Source: Macropodus opercularis (taxonomy: Eukaryota > Chordata > Actinopteri > Anabantiformes > Osphronemidae). From it: DNA of 64,000 nucleotides. Under the pieces are notes generated by a model. The model had not been told where the DNA came from. It did not search any database and saw nothing but the letters and a program-made list of their open reading frames with translations. Below are positions 10,000 through 23,300 of the stretch, piece after piece (within the stretch, counting starts at the first letter, position 1; each line of letters starts with the position of its first letter). Position numbers and translations under genes: made by a program. The DNA is taken from NCBI GenBank assembly GCA_030770545.1, contig CM061091.1, positions 5,277,501 through 5,341,500 of the forward strand, read 5' to 3'.

Positions 10000-12295
10000 C
10001 AGTGTCAGTTACAAGGACAACAACTAAACTTAAAAAGAATCCAAAAAGCAATAAAAACAATGTTTTTAAATGCAAAGCCATGCAAATTATTTAGGAAAAA
10101 AAGGGTTCAGTCCTAATATGACCACATTAATATGCACACAGGCAGCAACAAATCAAATAACATGACTCCAGAATTCAGTCAGTTCATAAGGAACAAGTAC
10201 TTTTAATAAAAGGGCATTTCCCTTGGCACAGATCTGCTATCAAATAAATAAAGAAATTATTCAGATACAATCTATATGAACTAAACAAGGTCATGAAAAA
10301 CATTAGGGGGAGGGGGAAAGGGGAAAAATAGCTGGTGCTAAACAATTTTCTTTTACAACAAACTTCAAGTGAAACGTGTGTCGGAGAGTTATTCCTCCCC
10401 ACTACATTAGATTGATATGAGCGATACTGTATTACTGTAGGACGATTAGCTGGCGGTGAGATGAGAGTCTGGCAGATGTTTAATTATAAATAAGCCTTAT
10501 ATTAGTCTACACGATGCTGATTTAACGTGTCTGCGGTTCCACTATATACATCAGATTTTTAAGCGGTGTTGACATATGGATATTGCTGGTGCATTACGTA
10601 TTGCTTTAACAGAGCGGCTTTAAATACTGACAATACAAAAGACGAAAGAAGAGAAGATGGTGCAGCAAGAACGACTTGTGTGTCATGTGATTTCTTTTGT
10701 TCCAATTTTTGAAGTAAGAACTAAGTAATCATTCTCTCATACTGTAATAAACTGGCAAAATAAGATACACACAACTTCGGGTCGATTTAAAAGACTGCTG
10801 GTAGCCTGGCTGCTCCCAAAATGAGGGAAATGTTGGACAGTCCCACAATGTGAAATGTTGTGTGTATGTGCCCTTGAGCCAAGCGTATCACCTCCAGTTA
10901 TTTCAGTGACTGTTGTAAGAAATGAAGAAGAAATTAGGTACATTTCCAGTGAGTTCATGTATTTCTATGACTGTGAAGCAGGACTATCACAAGGGGTTGT
11001 GTGTGTTCAGAAAAGCCGTCTCCACCTGCCTGTAGGTCTGCCCAGGCCTTTCACAGCAATTCCTTCAGAAGCCCAGACCCACCGTGTCGAATCAGACCAC
11101 CCTGTGGGACGAACAGTCGCCTCCTTGCTCCTCCACACACAAAAATGACCATGTCCACACCACTCTAGTTTGGTGTACCATACGCTGGTATCAGAGCTGT
11201 TTTTGGTGAAATGGAAGCTTTGACAGAAAGGGTACAGTGTTACGAGAGGTCCAGCAGCAAAGTGGTGAAGCACAGTAGAGCGGAGGAAGCTGAGGCATGG
11301 CTCACAGCTGCGATCCCCTTCTGTGAAGGACGGTGTTTTCGCCACCAGGTCTCGTGAGACGACCCGTCTGACTGGTGCCTCTGCTAAAGGACGCTCTGCA
11401 GCTGTGAAGACACCACAGGGCTGAAAGCGAGACTGAGATCACACACCACACTTCGCACACTTATGAGGTTCATGTAGCTGAACACATAGAGGGTAGTTTA
11501 AGCAGCATCGAGCTGCATTACCTCCTTCAAACACGACTGGTAAAAATTAGAGAACATCTTTCCACAGCTTGGTGCTATTGATATCTGTATGTTTATGGTA
11601 GAGCATCATGGGATAGTTTAGACAGACAGTCCCTGGAGCTGGCAGGAGAGCAGAAGTGGTGAGTTATGAGCCTAACGGAGACTGTGGGCTGGGCCCAGTG
11701 TTATCCAGCACCAGAGGAATGAGACAGCTGAAAGAGCCCTCGCCCCACTTCACGGCAAACAGAGCCTTTATGGCTGAGCACTGAGGCCACATGGCGGCAC
11801 AGTGAAAGACCTGCTGACAGCTGGGGGACAGGAAGATGCCATGGAAACAGGGAGCAGCCACACGACCCCAGGCCAGAATGAAGGGGTGAACTACAGAGCC
11901 CTGCTAGAAAGTCACGGGGCGGAGCAGGTCCCCTGGTGCGAAAACTGTAACTACTTGAAGCAGGAAGTGGTTAAAAGAAATGACGTGCACATTCAGCAAA
12001 ACATTTCCCTGCATAAACAACTAAAAAAATCTTTAATCTTCGGTCAGATGCACTAAAATGAACACACCAACCCCCTAACTGGCTGAATGCAACTGGGTTT
12101 CAAGCTAAATATGCATGTGTGTACTCCACTACTTTGAAGTCAGGACCACACCATCTCGTTTTCATCCGAGGATGTAAAAGTGGGTGATTTTGGACAAATC
12201 AAACAAAAGTGACGGATGAAAATACTTCAACTATATAGTACAACTAAGCTGGTATTAGTTATACGCTACAGTATGTATTTAAAACTACATCCAGG
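10000..12295. other. Intergenic region, no gene recognised
   Basis: No exon-like frame with family similarity was found. Short overlapping open frames on both strands at 10.7-12.0 kb look like chance openings in a GC-richer stretch. Confidence 0.5.
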
Positions 12296-12315
12296 TTTAT
12301 TTAGGTTATTTTATT
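12296..12315 (-). other. nkd1: Candidate nkd1 polyadenylation signals
   Basis: Two AATAAA hexamers on the minus strand (TTTATT on plus at 12296-12301 and 12310-12315). They are the first canonical signals seen downstream of the nkd1 stop codon, implying a 3'UTR of about 1.5 kb. Inference from position only. Confidence 0.35.
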
Positions 12316-13081
12316 TTATAAAAACGTGTATGTGATGGGAAGTGGAGCTGAACAGAACTGTTGAGAGATGGGATTTAAAGTCATTCAGCCCTAATTACTA
12401 TGACACCATTAGGCAGCTAATACATGGGGAACAAAGAGATAGTGTGAGACTGAGAAAGTAATACAGACGCACGGACAGTAGAGCCAAAACGAGGCTGCTA
12501 GTGGTCTTAAATGTGTGTGAAGGAAAACAAACATATAAGCTTAAGCTTGTGAATACAAGGACATCACATTATCGATAAAGCTTACAAAATTTATAACAAT
12601 ATACCACATGTACAGTAAGTGTTAGGTAATAGAATGGAGGAGCCGTTGGCCACTGCAGACTGTGACGTCATTTCTCCTCTTAGAAAATTGAAAATAACTT
12701 CTAAATGCTCAGTCAAACTCACTACTATAAGAACAATTAGGATAAAATTAGAGGTAGCAGCAGATTTGGGATCTCTGTTTTCTTACATTTTGCAAGTTAT
12801 ACTTACAAGATTCATCTTTATCCTTCCCATTTTTGCTTATGGTGTTTTGTGTGCTTTTATCAGAATCTTCATTTTCATCTTACAATATCTGCCCGACAGC
12901 CTGCTTTAAATACTCACACACCCATGAGCGCACTCAAAGTGGTTTTCAGCAGATACCAGTGTCGTGACACTCAAACACTAATGCACACACACGCGCACAT
13001 ACACACTCGCTATGCATACAGTTACACAACCTTTTATAAACACATATACACAGACCATGCTCTGCTCTCCTATCACCTACA

Positions 13082-13437
13082 TACACCTGCCAAAAGTATT
13101 CGCTCACCTGCCCTGACTGGCACATGAACTTAAGTGACATCTTATCCTCATCCATAGGGTTCAATTTGACGTCGCTCCACCCATTGCAGCTATAACGGCT
13201 TCAACTCTTCTGGGAAGGCTGTCCACAAGGTTTAGGAGAGTGTTTATGGGAATCTGTGACCATTCTTCCAGAAGCGCATTTGTGAGGTCACACACTGATG
13301 TTGGACGAGAAGGCCTGGCTCGCACTCTCCGCTCTAATTCATCCCAAAGGTTTTTTATCGGGTTGACGTCAGGACTCTGTGCAGCCATGATTCCCATTAT
13401 TTGGGTGGGTGAGCGAATACTTTTGGCAATACTGTTT
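13082..13437 (-). mobile_element. Short Tc1/mariner derivative with perfect terminal inverted repeats
   Basis: A 21-bp inverted repeat, TGCCAAAAGTATTCG.. continuing CTCACC, is perfect at 13088-13108 and 13408-13428, with TA dinucleotides just outside. Between the ends, on the minus strand, 13161-13397 keeps about 78 codons of the transposase C-terminus: SPDVNPIKNLWDELERR, then RPTSVCDLTNALLEEW and PRRVEAVIAAMGG. Family members usually have NPIEN here, where E is the third catalytic acidic residue; this copy has K. About 1 kb of upstream transposase is deleted, leaving a non-autonomous element of roughly 350 bp inside the inferred nkd1 3'UTR. Confidence 0.88.
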
Positions 13438-13814
13438 TACACTGTTCCTTCATATATTTTCATTATTACATCACAGTCTTTCCTCCATGGGTCCCTTCTG
13501 TTCCCTAATCAGTCTGGAAGGGTTGTGGTGCTGGTTTGGAGCAGTTCAGGATACAGAGCAAGGGGAGAGGAACTTCCAAGTTGTACATGCATCCACTCAA
13601 GCCCCAGACACGTTCACCTGAATCCCCATCCCACTGCCTTTACGTATCCATGCTTTGTATAACACTGGTTACGAACACCTCAGCAGTCAACCTCTTCTCG
13701 GGATCTTCCTCTCCACCCCATCTTCTGTGCCCTAAACAAAGCCACTGCAGGGGGAATAAGGAACAAGCTTGCGGCTGCAGACCTGGCTGAGTTTGGCCTG
13801 TCTGGGTGAGAAAT

Positions 13815-14347
13815 TCAGGACTGATAAAAGTGGTGATAGTGGTGATGATGTTCGTGGTGGTGGTGATGCTCATGCCGCTGCACCACTTGTGCCAGCCCCC
13901 CCTCATAAAGCAGCACACTGGGCATGTCCCTCACCTGCTCCTTCTCTATCACCGGTCCTGTAGCTGTCAGAGAGCCTAACGCACGGTAGCCCTGGCTGTC
14001 CTTGGATCGCTGCTTGTGCTTGCGGTAAGGGGCTGTGGACTGGTGAGGGGTGGTCTGGCTAGGTAGTGCAGGGGGAGGAGGCCCACCTCGGCTCCTCATT
14101 ACCCTACCACTGATCTGTGCAGGAGGTGTGCGACTGTGGGTCTTAGGAGAACGGAGGGCATGTTTCCCTGAGTCTTGGCCTCGCAGCCGGGCGGGGTGGA
14201 GGCAGTCCGGAGCAACGGTATCCACAACAGCCTGCAAGCGGCGGTGGTGAGCATGGGAGTGACCGTTTTCGGGTTCATGCGATCGAGAGCGAGTTTGGTT
14301 GGATGGCCGTGTCTGAGGCTCTGCTTTTGTTGGCTCTGTTGCAGGAG
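13815..14347 (-). CDS. nkd1: nkd1 last coding exon with His-rich C-terminus
   Basis: 533 bp ending in TGA. It opens APATEPTKAEP, then NQTRSRSHEPENG (human NPTRSRSHEPE), a Pro/Arg-rich stretch, YRKHKQRSKDSQGYRAL and the terminal His cluster. Acceptor is TTCCTCACAG. In NKD proteins the His-rich end binds zinc and is strongly conserved. Confidence 0.96.
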
Positions 14348-17300
14348 CTGTGAGGAAGAACAAATGAGGTTTTTACAAAACTGATAGGCATCAACAAAGA
14401 ATTTCAGAGAAACAAAGATTCAGTGTTAAGAGTTCTTACACTGGATACTCATAAACAAGCAAATTATTGGGCCAATATCTCACTAATAGGTCACAAAAAG
14501 CTCTGTGATAATATTCTGGCAGCTTTACTTCCTGTTCTTTCTTCATGACACAATGTGACACATAATAGAACTCGTTAAAATAACCGCATGTCATCACTGA
14601 ACATCAGATCAAGGCAGCTTCTTATTAAACCTAATATTGCAGCTCGCTACAGCCTTTTCTGTTGATGGGCTTTAGCGTTGAACACTTGATGTATTGTGCT
14701 TGACCGAGCCCAGATGCTTGTACTGGCGAGGAGCTCAGTGGGTTGGTAGTCCCACCTAATGGCTCCAAGCAGGTGCTACAGTAATGAGAGCTCCTGGAAG
14801 CAGCTTCAAAAGCCCACGGTCTGTGTTTCTCCCTCCTCTCGCCCATTCTACACCCCTGGCCCTGATCCACTCACCGGCTCCGAAGCGGGATGTGTAGTTT
14901 TCGATGCCTGCCAGGTCCAAGTAGTGGTTCCTGCGTTCCAGGTTCTCATCCACACAGTGGCGCTGGCAGCCCGGCTGGGTGTGGTGGTCACTGTGGTGGC
15001 GCCTGCGGACACAAGCGGCACCCCTCATTAGGTAGCAGTTTGGGCCAGCGAGGTTCAACATGGTAGTGTTTGGAGAAAGTACAACAAGTGCTCCTTATGA
15101 TCAGGCAGAAGTACAGTAAATGTCAGACACGTGAGATTGGGACTGGAAAATCACAGGTTTAAACCTCAACCTCTGGTTCCAGTCGCCTTGCCACTGTTAG
15201 CAGCGCTTTTAAATAGTAAATTTAAATTTGAGCTGAACTAATTAAAGAGAAGAGGACTACTGCAGATGTGTGAAATCCTTCTAAAACAACCACTTCCCCT
15301 TATAACTGCTAAAATGTGTGCTATAATTATAAACTGAACTATGGCAGTGACGATAAACTTCATTTACAGTGCAGTGCACGAACGGAGGGGTGAATTTACC
15401 TTAAAACTGCTCGTGTCTTCTTGTCTGCACTCTTGGGGTCTTCTATGCACTTGTCATTTTTCTCTCTGGGGTGGGACATGTCTGCGTATATGTGAAAGAC
15501 AGGAGGCTACTATGAAAGAGAGCTACACACAGGAGCAGCGCACACACGTGCACGACAACAGTCACACAAGCCTTAGAAGAAAGCAACCTTTGTTTTGGCG
15601 TTTTACTTTGAAGATCTATAGAAAGGGAAAAACAACAATGCTTCATTTATTCTATTTTCAACTCACAGCATCTTATAAGGCATGGAATGAAATAAAAAAC
15701 ACTCAGACTTCAGAAATAGTTTATTAAGAACGCAAGATCTGTTGCAGTTTGAAATTAGCATGAAGGCAACTGGCTATATTTTCAAAGTTTGCTCTGTTTG
15801 AGTCTTTTGACGGATATTTATAGCTGAAACAATAAGACTCGAACATACCGGAATATATACTTTTTTGAGATATTTTTCCCTGACTACTTGTTTACCAAGT
15901 CGTCAGTGAGAAAAGTTAAGTTGAACATAGCTATATTTTCCTAGCAGCTCTGAGAAGGGGGGAGCAAGAGAAGAGTGCAAAAAAAGGGAACTTTGCAGAA
16001 AAAGAAAAATGGCTGTGGTTATCAAAAGGACTCGGCACATCTCTTAAGGTTTCTTTCAGGGTATTTGAAGGCGCTGAGGGAGGGGGCCCTCTCTTGGCTC
16101 TGTCACTCTCCCCATCATTAAAAATGAACCCCATTGAGTGGGAGAGATGGAGCGACGCTAAGACTGCAAAGAACAAAGCTCTGACAGGCCTGAAGCAGCT
16201 GCCGTGCCGCATGACAACAAATACATCTCTGGCTGAGCTGACAGCAGGCAACATAAGGGGAACCCCAAAATGCCCCCTCTTCTCCAACGCCCCCTCCCAC
16301 TTTGTTAATGCAGGCTTTACCTGTCACACCCTGCGTACAACTCCTCCACCGCTGGCTGGAGTCTGGAGCTAAGGAAAGCTTGACCCGCAATGTCTTGCTG
16401 CTGCTGGGAGAATGGTTGACCGAGGCATCCACGACCTCGTAGATGGTATGAAGCAGGCTGGTGATGTCCTGCAGGACAAGGGTTGTGTGTCAGTCATGTT
16501 ACTGTGAGCTCCATAATCTCTCTGTTTTTTACATAGCTGTAATAGCATCTGGGTGGCCGCTAAAACATCAGGTCATAATAAAGACTCAGGTCAGAGACAA
16601 ACATGCATCACTGTCAGAGAGCTACTACTGGTGATGCCGTCTTCACTCCACAACAAAGTAACGCGCTACCTCTGCACATGAAACTCTCTTGGCTGACTCT
16701 AGTGCCTGAACATACGGAGATAATAATTCCCTCTTGAACGTGTGCTGTCATAGCAAACATAAATGTAACCGTCCATACAAATTTCACCTGCTATGGACGT
16801 GCAATGAATTGAACTGACACTGGATCTCAGGTCTGATCAGTGTTTCACTTTAGACAGTGAACAATAATTCACTGTAACAGCTTCCTTTGACAAAGCTGCT
16901 GAGGATTAAACCAGTACAACACAAAGATTTCAGATGCGTGATTTTAACTCACTATACCACTCTGACTCACAAGAGAAAGACTATTATAAATTCTTCAGGG
17001 AGCAGTTCCACATACTAGTTTCAGACCTAGACAAACTGTAAAAAAATAAAAAAATAAAATAAAAGCTTCCTGTGTCATTTTTGGTTTCCCTTTCCTTTTT
17101 ATTTGAGTGGAGGGATGAAAAAAATTGAGTTGGAGAAGAAAGCATTTCTTTCCCCCTCCAAGCCGCCGCCTGGCGTCTCATGAGCCGTGGAGCCACAGGC
17201 AACGCCAAAAAAACTGCACAGGCAACCACACAGAGGACAGCTCTAGTCTCTTTGCACCGTTTCAAGTTGTTCTCAAAAAACACGGGGCTTTCTGGATGTT

Positions 17301-20300
17301 CTCTCAGATCTGTACCAAGCAGACGCAAGCCACAAGGTACCTAGCAGGAGCGGAAACGCACGGTCGATGCCGAATTTGGGTTCTTAGGAGTAAGACTGAC
17401 TCACAGACTTTTAAATTCTATTTTTTTTGGAAGGGGGGATATTGTAGTTAAGTTAAGTCGAAGTTGACAGTGACGTTATTGATTTGTGGAATTTACATAA
17501 AAGTTGCTTTACGATTTATATACACTTTTGTCTTTGTTATTGAAAGTTTAAAAACAATGTTTAAAACGACAAAACAAAAATGTCTCCATGGGGAAGAAGG
17601 AGTTAGTTATGCACATACAACTGCAACAACGTGAACTAACAAAATAAGAACAGGAATTCATTCAATAAAGATGTGTGGCAGATTAATACCTCTCTGGTGA
17701 CTTTGCCATTGTTGTCAAAGTCATAGAGGGTGAAGGTCCACTCCTGCCGGTTATCCTCCTCCACAGACACAGCACACTCCAGCTCCTGAAACAGCACAGC
17801 ATCATCCAGTGTGTATGTGAGTGTGTATTTGTGTGTGTCCTGCCACTGCCCCAGTTTCATCCAGAGGGAATGTAATAAACGTCCTGTTTGGTGTTGACAC
17901 TCACTTCAAACTGGAGCTGTTTCTGTGGCCCTGCGGGAGATTGGCTGTCCCTCTCCTGCATCTTCCCCTCCACACAGCAGCTGTCTGTCTTCTCCGGGGG
18001 TAAAGCCACTGCAGCGACACACATATAAAGATAAAACGGAGAGCCTGAGGATTGAAACGTTGGGTGCAGTTATAACCTGAGGATATATCGTTGCTTTCAA
18101 GTGTTCCTTGTAAGCTCCTACTTCCCAGTCTGGCAGTCGCAATTAAGATGTGTCACACATTCAAGTACTCCTGAAAGGAAATAAATCTAGACAGCCAAGT
18201 AAGTAAGCAAACTAAATGTTGCATGTTGCTTCAGTAAAATCAAACTATTAATCATTTTCAGGTACATCTACCAGTAATTGTGAGGGGAGGGCCTGGAACA
18301 AAAATATTAACCCAAAGCAAAAAGGAAAAATGTCAAAATGAGTGATCACAGCTTTTCAATCAGCAATACAAATTGTAATGGATTTTAAGTTCTTAACTAC
18401 AGAATATATGTCCCGGTGGGTTCACACTGAGAGGGAAAGTCCAAACATGAAACTGAATGCTATAACATGCCTAGTACATGACAGAATATTAGGAGGCACT
18501 TAAATCTAAATGGCAGAGCTAAAACAGCATGTGAACATCAAAAGGTCTATAGGAGGCCCCTGAGTGCATGTCTCTGTGCAGCGGAGCTCATCATTTCATG
18601 GGATGACATTTACTGTACATTACCATCGACACACAGAGTACAGAGAGACAGTCCAGAGGGAGTCTTAATCTGTCACACTGTCATTCCCGTCGATGTCAAG
18701 TCTTGCAACGTTCCCTGTTCCACAGAAGCCAGTGACAGGTTCAGTGTACTACACTGCTACATATGGGTTCACACTGAGAGTGTATTAGTGGGGTAAGCTG
18801 TAAGACATGATGCGCTTTAACACTTGTGTTAGCATGAATGGCGTGACTATATGAGTAGGAGCATGGCTCTGAGTAAATAGCATCCACAGCAATAACGTCA
18901 TCAACCTTGTAACACCACCACATGTAACTAATATTTTAGAGATGTACGTGCTGGCTCCTTTGCAGATTACTGAATCGTGTCATGCTGCATAGAGGTTCTA
19001 TGTGAACACTGTATGTTTCACGTATCTTTGCGTAAGCATCAGCCCTCTCTCCATCCAATCGCAGCACACTGGGTGTTGCACACACCCAATAAAGCCGACA
19101 CAGACCACACCCCTCTGTCTCCCCATCCCCGTGCTCCTCTCTCCTCCCACCGCACTTTGAAGTTCCATTCTCAAACCTTTTGGAAGAGGATCAGACCGGC
19201 TGTAAAACAGAATCACTAATTAATTAAGCCAAGTCAAATCTGAAACACTGTTTGTTTGCTCGCCAACGGAGCAGACACAACAGCCCAATTTCTTTCCTCC
19301 TGATCCAAAGCAGATCAAAGCAGACCTGTCTCATCCCTGGGCAGGGGAAAATGCCAGAAATGAAAGGCATCATCCCAGGGAGCTTTTACTAACTTTTTGG
19401 AGAGGAGCAGCTTTTGGGGTCCCGCTGTTTGATCATCTGAGGTGCTCAAAGGGAACATTGTGTGCAGGGACAAATCTGTTCCGTAGCAGGCTCAATATGG
19501 CGGTGAGATGTTTATCTCAGAGCTAATGAAACGCCAGGAGGAGTAACAGTAATCTGCTATCGCCCTCCTCCCCTCTGACCCCTCCCCCTACCACAGCAGA
19601 CATAAACCAGCTCTTTATGAGAGAAGCTGCCGCCAGGGGATTGGCTGCACATCAGATCTGAGGGGCAAGATGAGGGCAGCCTTGGTTGGCACCCTCGGTG
19701 CCATACTTGTTCCAGCAGCTGTGGCGCACACACGTGCACGGACCTATGTTGGTGCACGAACACACCAACACGAGTGTTGGCAGGTTGGGAAAGCTGCCGC
19801 ATGCTGTGAGGCTACAGTATTACATATAAATGGGCCTGATACATCCAGGCAGCTCTGTGCTGGGTACTAAGGTGAATTTAAGTCGGACAGTATGAGTTGG
19901 CCTTTGTCCTTTGAAAGCCAGAACTATAGTACTCAAAGACTCACAAACAAAGCAGTTAAAATACAGGACTACTTCTGAAAACTTTTCTCTTGATAACAAA
20001 AGGGTTAAAATAACCTAATAAAAAACAGCCCCTGTAGGTTTTTGCATGCTTGCAGTATCAATGTTAAGTATCCTAAAAACACTTTCATCATTGAGCCCTT
20101 CTTCCCTCCTTTGCAATTCTTGCCTGCGAGTTCTTTTTTAATCTTCACAAAACTTTCTTTGAAAGCACTTCCTTTAACCCGGAGGAAAGGAGGCTTTCAT
20201 GTATGTTAGTTGTTTTATCATCTCTGATCTCTCTATGTTCCTCTTTTCATATTTCACTCCACTTTGTTACATCTATGGACAATAGATGGTATCAGAATCA

Positions 20301-23300
20301 GCTTTATTAGCCAAATGTGTTTGTGGATACAAAGAATTAGACTCTAGTTTTTTACTGCTCCAAACACAGTTCATACAAGTATGTGAACATTTACACACGG
20401 TATTAACTGCTGTAAATAAAATTCTTGGGTAGAAAAAATTTATCCGTCTTGGTCACAAAAAGTAAGCATTCAATTCCCAAAAAACAATTTCAAAAGTCTG
20501 GAGCTTGAAAAGTCCCTCGTAGTATAATGAATTAAAATAAATCACCTAAGCTTGTGCCTGTTAATGACAGAAATTGAATAGAGCAGCACTACTCTAATTA
20601 GAAGCATATACGTTTAAGCCTAAAGCTCAATTCATACTCATATTCATACCTATCAGTCATCTTCTGTCACTTTTCTGAGGTAGATAAACAAAAAAAAAAT
20701 CAAGCTTCCAAATTCTGGGCCGATCTCGTTCAACTCTCAGCCTCCTCCTCACGTCCACTCCTGACTTTAAAGGGGAGGGAGAGACTTTCTCATCCCGGAG
20801 CTCTTAATCCAGGATCACATCACATTGTGGAAAAAAAAAACATGGAAGAATTGAGGCACTTTAGAGAGGACTACAAAGAGGAGGGATGGACGAAAGACTG
20901 AGGAGCTGGAAAGGCAGGGGGGAAGGTAAAGGGGACTGCATCAACATATTGTTGGGGTTAAGAGCACACATGTGGGGCATATAGGATGAACTGAGAGCCG
21001 ATGTAGTCACTGGTGACAATGAAGAGGAAGGAACCAACCTTCTAGACGATAGTGTTCCTCACCCATCCCCTCAGCACAAGCTTCATCCATGGAGTCCTAA
21101 AGAGCAAGACAGAGAGAACAAGGCACATATATCAAGTCAAATGGAGAAGTATCATATTTATGTCACATAAAAACAAACATGTTTAACGGCGCAAATCCAC
21201 ACAACAGCTTTCCAGCACAGAGTGATCTGCCCAAAGGAAAATTACAATGTTTCTATAGCTATATATGAGCAAGGTTTGACAACTGTGCACTGAGCTTTCA
21301 CAGAAGGGGAAACTTTAAGAGCATAGTAATTGAAGGACTAAAACAAACTAAGCATAAGAGTGGCAGACAGAATTCAGACTCTCACAGAAGTATCTAAATT
21401 ATGCCCTCCGGCCCTGCAGGGACTTCTGAGAAAGAGGACTGGTAGTAGGGCTATTTCTGGGCAAACTATTGCTGCAGCAGGACATTTAGAGTTTGGCAGG
21501 CTATAGAATTCGTTTTTATCCCAGACCTTTTTCACCCGAGTCCCCTCCGCTAGAGGCGCTTCAGTTAGCAAACAGTAACCCTGTCACTTTTGTAAGCAGA
21601 CTTTGACTATACAAAAATGTATCCCTGTGAGGATCTTTCCAAGTTTTCGTATTATGGCTTTTCAGTTGATCAGCAAGCCACTTACAGTTGAAGCTGTGGC
21701 GTTAGTGATTGGCTATCGTGTGAGTCTGTGGCACAGTGGTAGCATATCTGACCCCAGATAGGAAGGTAAAGTCTTCACGTCAAGTCAGAGTCAAAGTTGC
21801 ATCCTGCAATAAGCGAGTTGTTGGAATGGCCCCTCCGCTTCCAAGAGTAAATAACGGAATGACTCCTGGTTTGGCGTCTAAACAGTGACCCTGACATTAA
21901 ATTACTTAATACCATTGAACCCCTTGCCAATTTTTCACATTATGGCTATTCAGCGGAGTAAAAATCTGCTTGCAATTGACTCTGTGGCACAACAGACTGC
22001 AAGCGACTTTACAGTCATGTGACCAGGAAAACCATTATTCACAGGGTGACAAACACATTCACGCATCTATACATACACACACATTTAAAAAAAACACCAC
22101 CATTATATTATGGGAAATTACCTTCCCAGTATACAGACTGGCACAATCTGCACTTTCAGTTATTACTAGCAGTAAAGCACACAAGCAGCACTTTTGTGGT
22201 AATATTGGTACAACTCCAGCAGCAATTTGTGTCTCCTCAGCCCTGTTTTCTTATGATGAGGATTGAAAAGCCCTAGGTTTATGCAAAAGGGGCAGCAGCT
22301 TACCACACTACACCACAACATGTGCCTTATGTCTGTATAGCAAAATGCTTAAGTCATATTAGTTGGAAATTACTCTCTCAAAACTAATTTGTTTATATTT
22401 CTCTAAAAGTTTCCACATTGTTAACTGAAAAAAGTAAAATCACTTCGAAATCAATACAAAATCAATTTCCAACTTTGTATTGTATTTCAGTTTTGATGAA
22501 ACGCCTAAAACGACGGAGTTAGCCAAGAACATGAGAACAAGGGGGTTGAGGAATGTGCTAATTGGTTGTTGTCTGCGGTGATGGATGAGACCCGTATTAA
22601 ATGGATGCTGGGGTTACTCTGGTGTCCAGAGAAACTATCCCAAGCTTCTTGTTTTTATTTGCATCACACACTTCCAGCATTAGAAACCCAGTGATTATTT
22701 ATTGCTTTACGGTTTACGAGTAGTGATGTAATCAGGATACTCAAATATGAAGGGCTAAACACCAACCAGTTATGTGTAGACATGGCAGAGGAATCAGCAT
22801 CGACACTACCACTTCTGGAAAGCGCTTGAATTTCGGGTTTTGGCAGTGATTGATCTGATTCTCCTTGGTTAAATGAGTAAAGGTTTGGAATTTCTAAAAA
22901 GAACAAGTGTTTGCTTCTACACATCCTCCTTTCCCATAGACTTGGTGAGTGTTGAAACGCAAGTGTAGACATGAAAAAACAGGATTCGCATCTCATAATC
23001 TTCATCAGCAGTTTGATGCCGGTCATCACTCTCTCTATGGTGATTTCTCTTCTAATGAGTAAAGACGAGGCGCTACTGATGCAACATTTGCACAAAGTTA
23101 GTGGTTCTTAAAGATCAAGTTTATCAATGAGAAAACTGCGTCTACCACTTTACAGCACATATGAAGTGTCTAGAAATTACGATGGTAACGCTGGTTACGA
23201 ATGGAAAACTATGATCGACGTGCATTTCGGACACCTTGCTGAGAGTGAGCACATCAGCGCCAGTAACAGTAGTTCCCACAAACTAAACCAGTAGTGGTAA

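Noticed and set aside
16340..16350. Alternative nkd1 donor CG|GTGGAG inside exon 7 that would splice in phase directly to exon 9
   Set aside because: The downstream GTAAAG donor plus the 82-bp exon 8 also keeps phase, has better splice signals and gives a length nearer to the family.
21725..21800. 'ctgtggcacagtggtagcat' resembling a tRNA or tRNA-derived A box
   Set aside because: No matching B box or cloverleaf could be found downstream.
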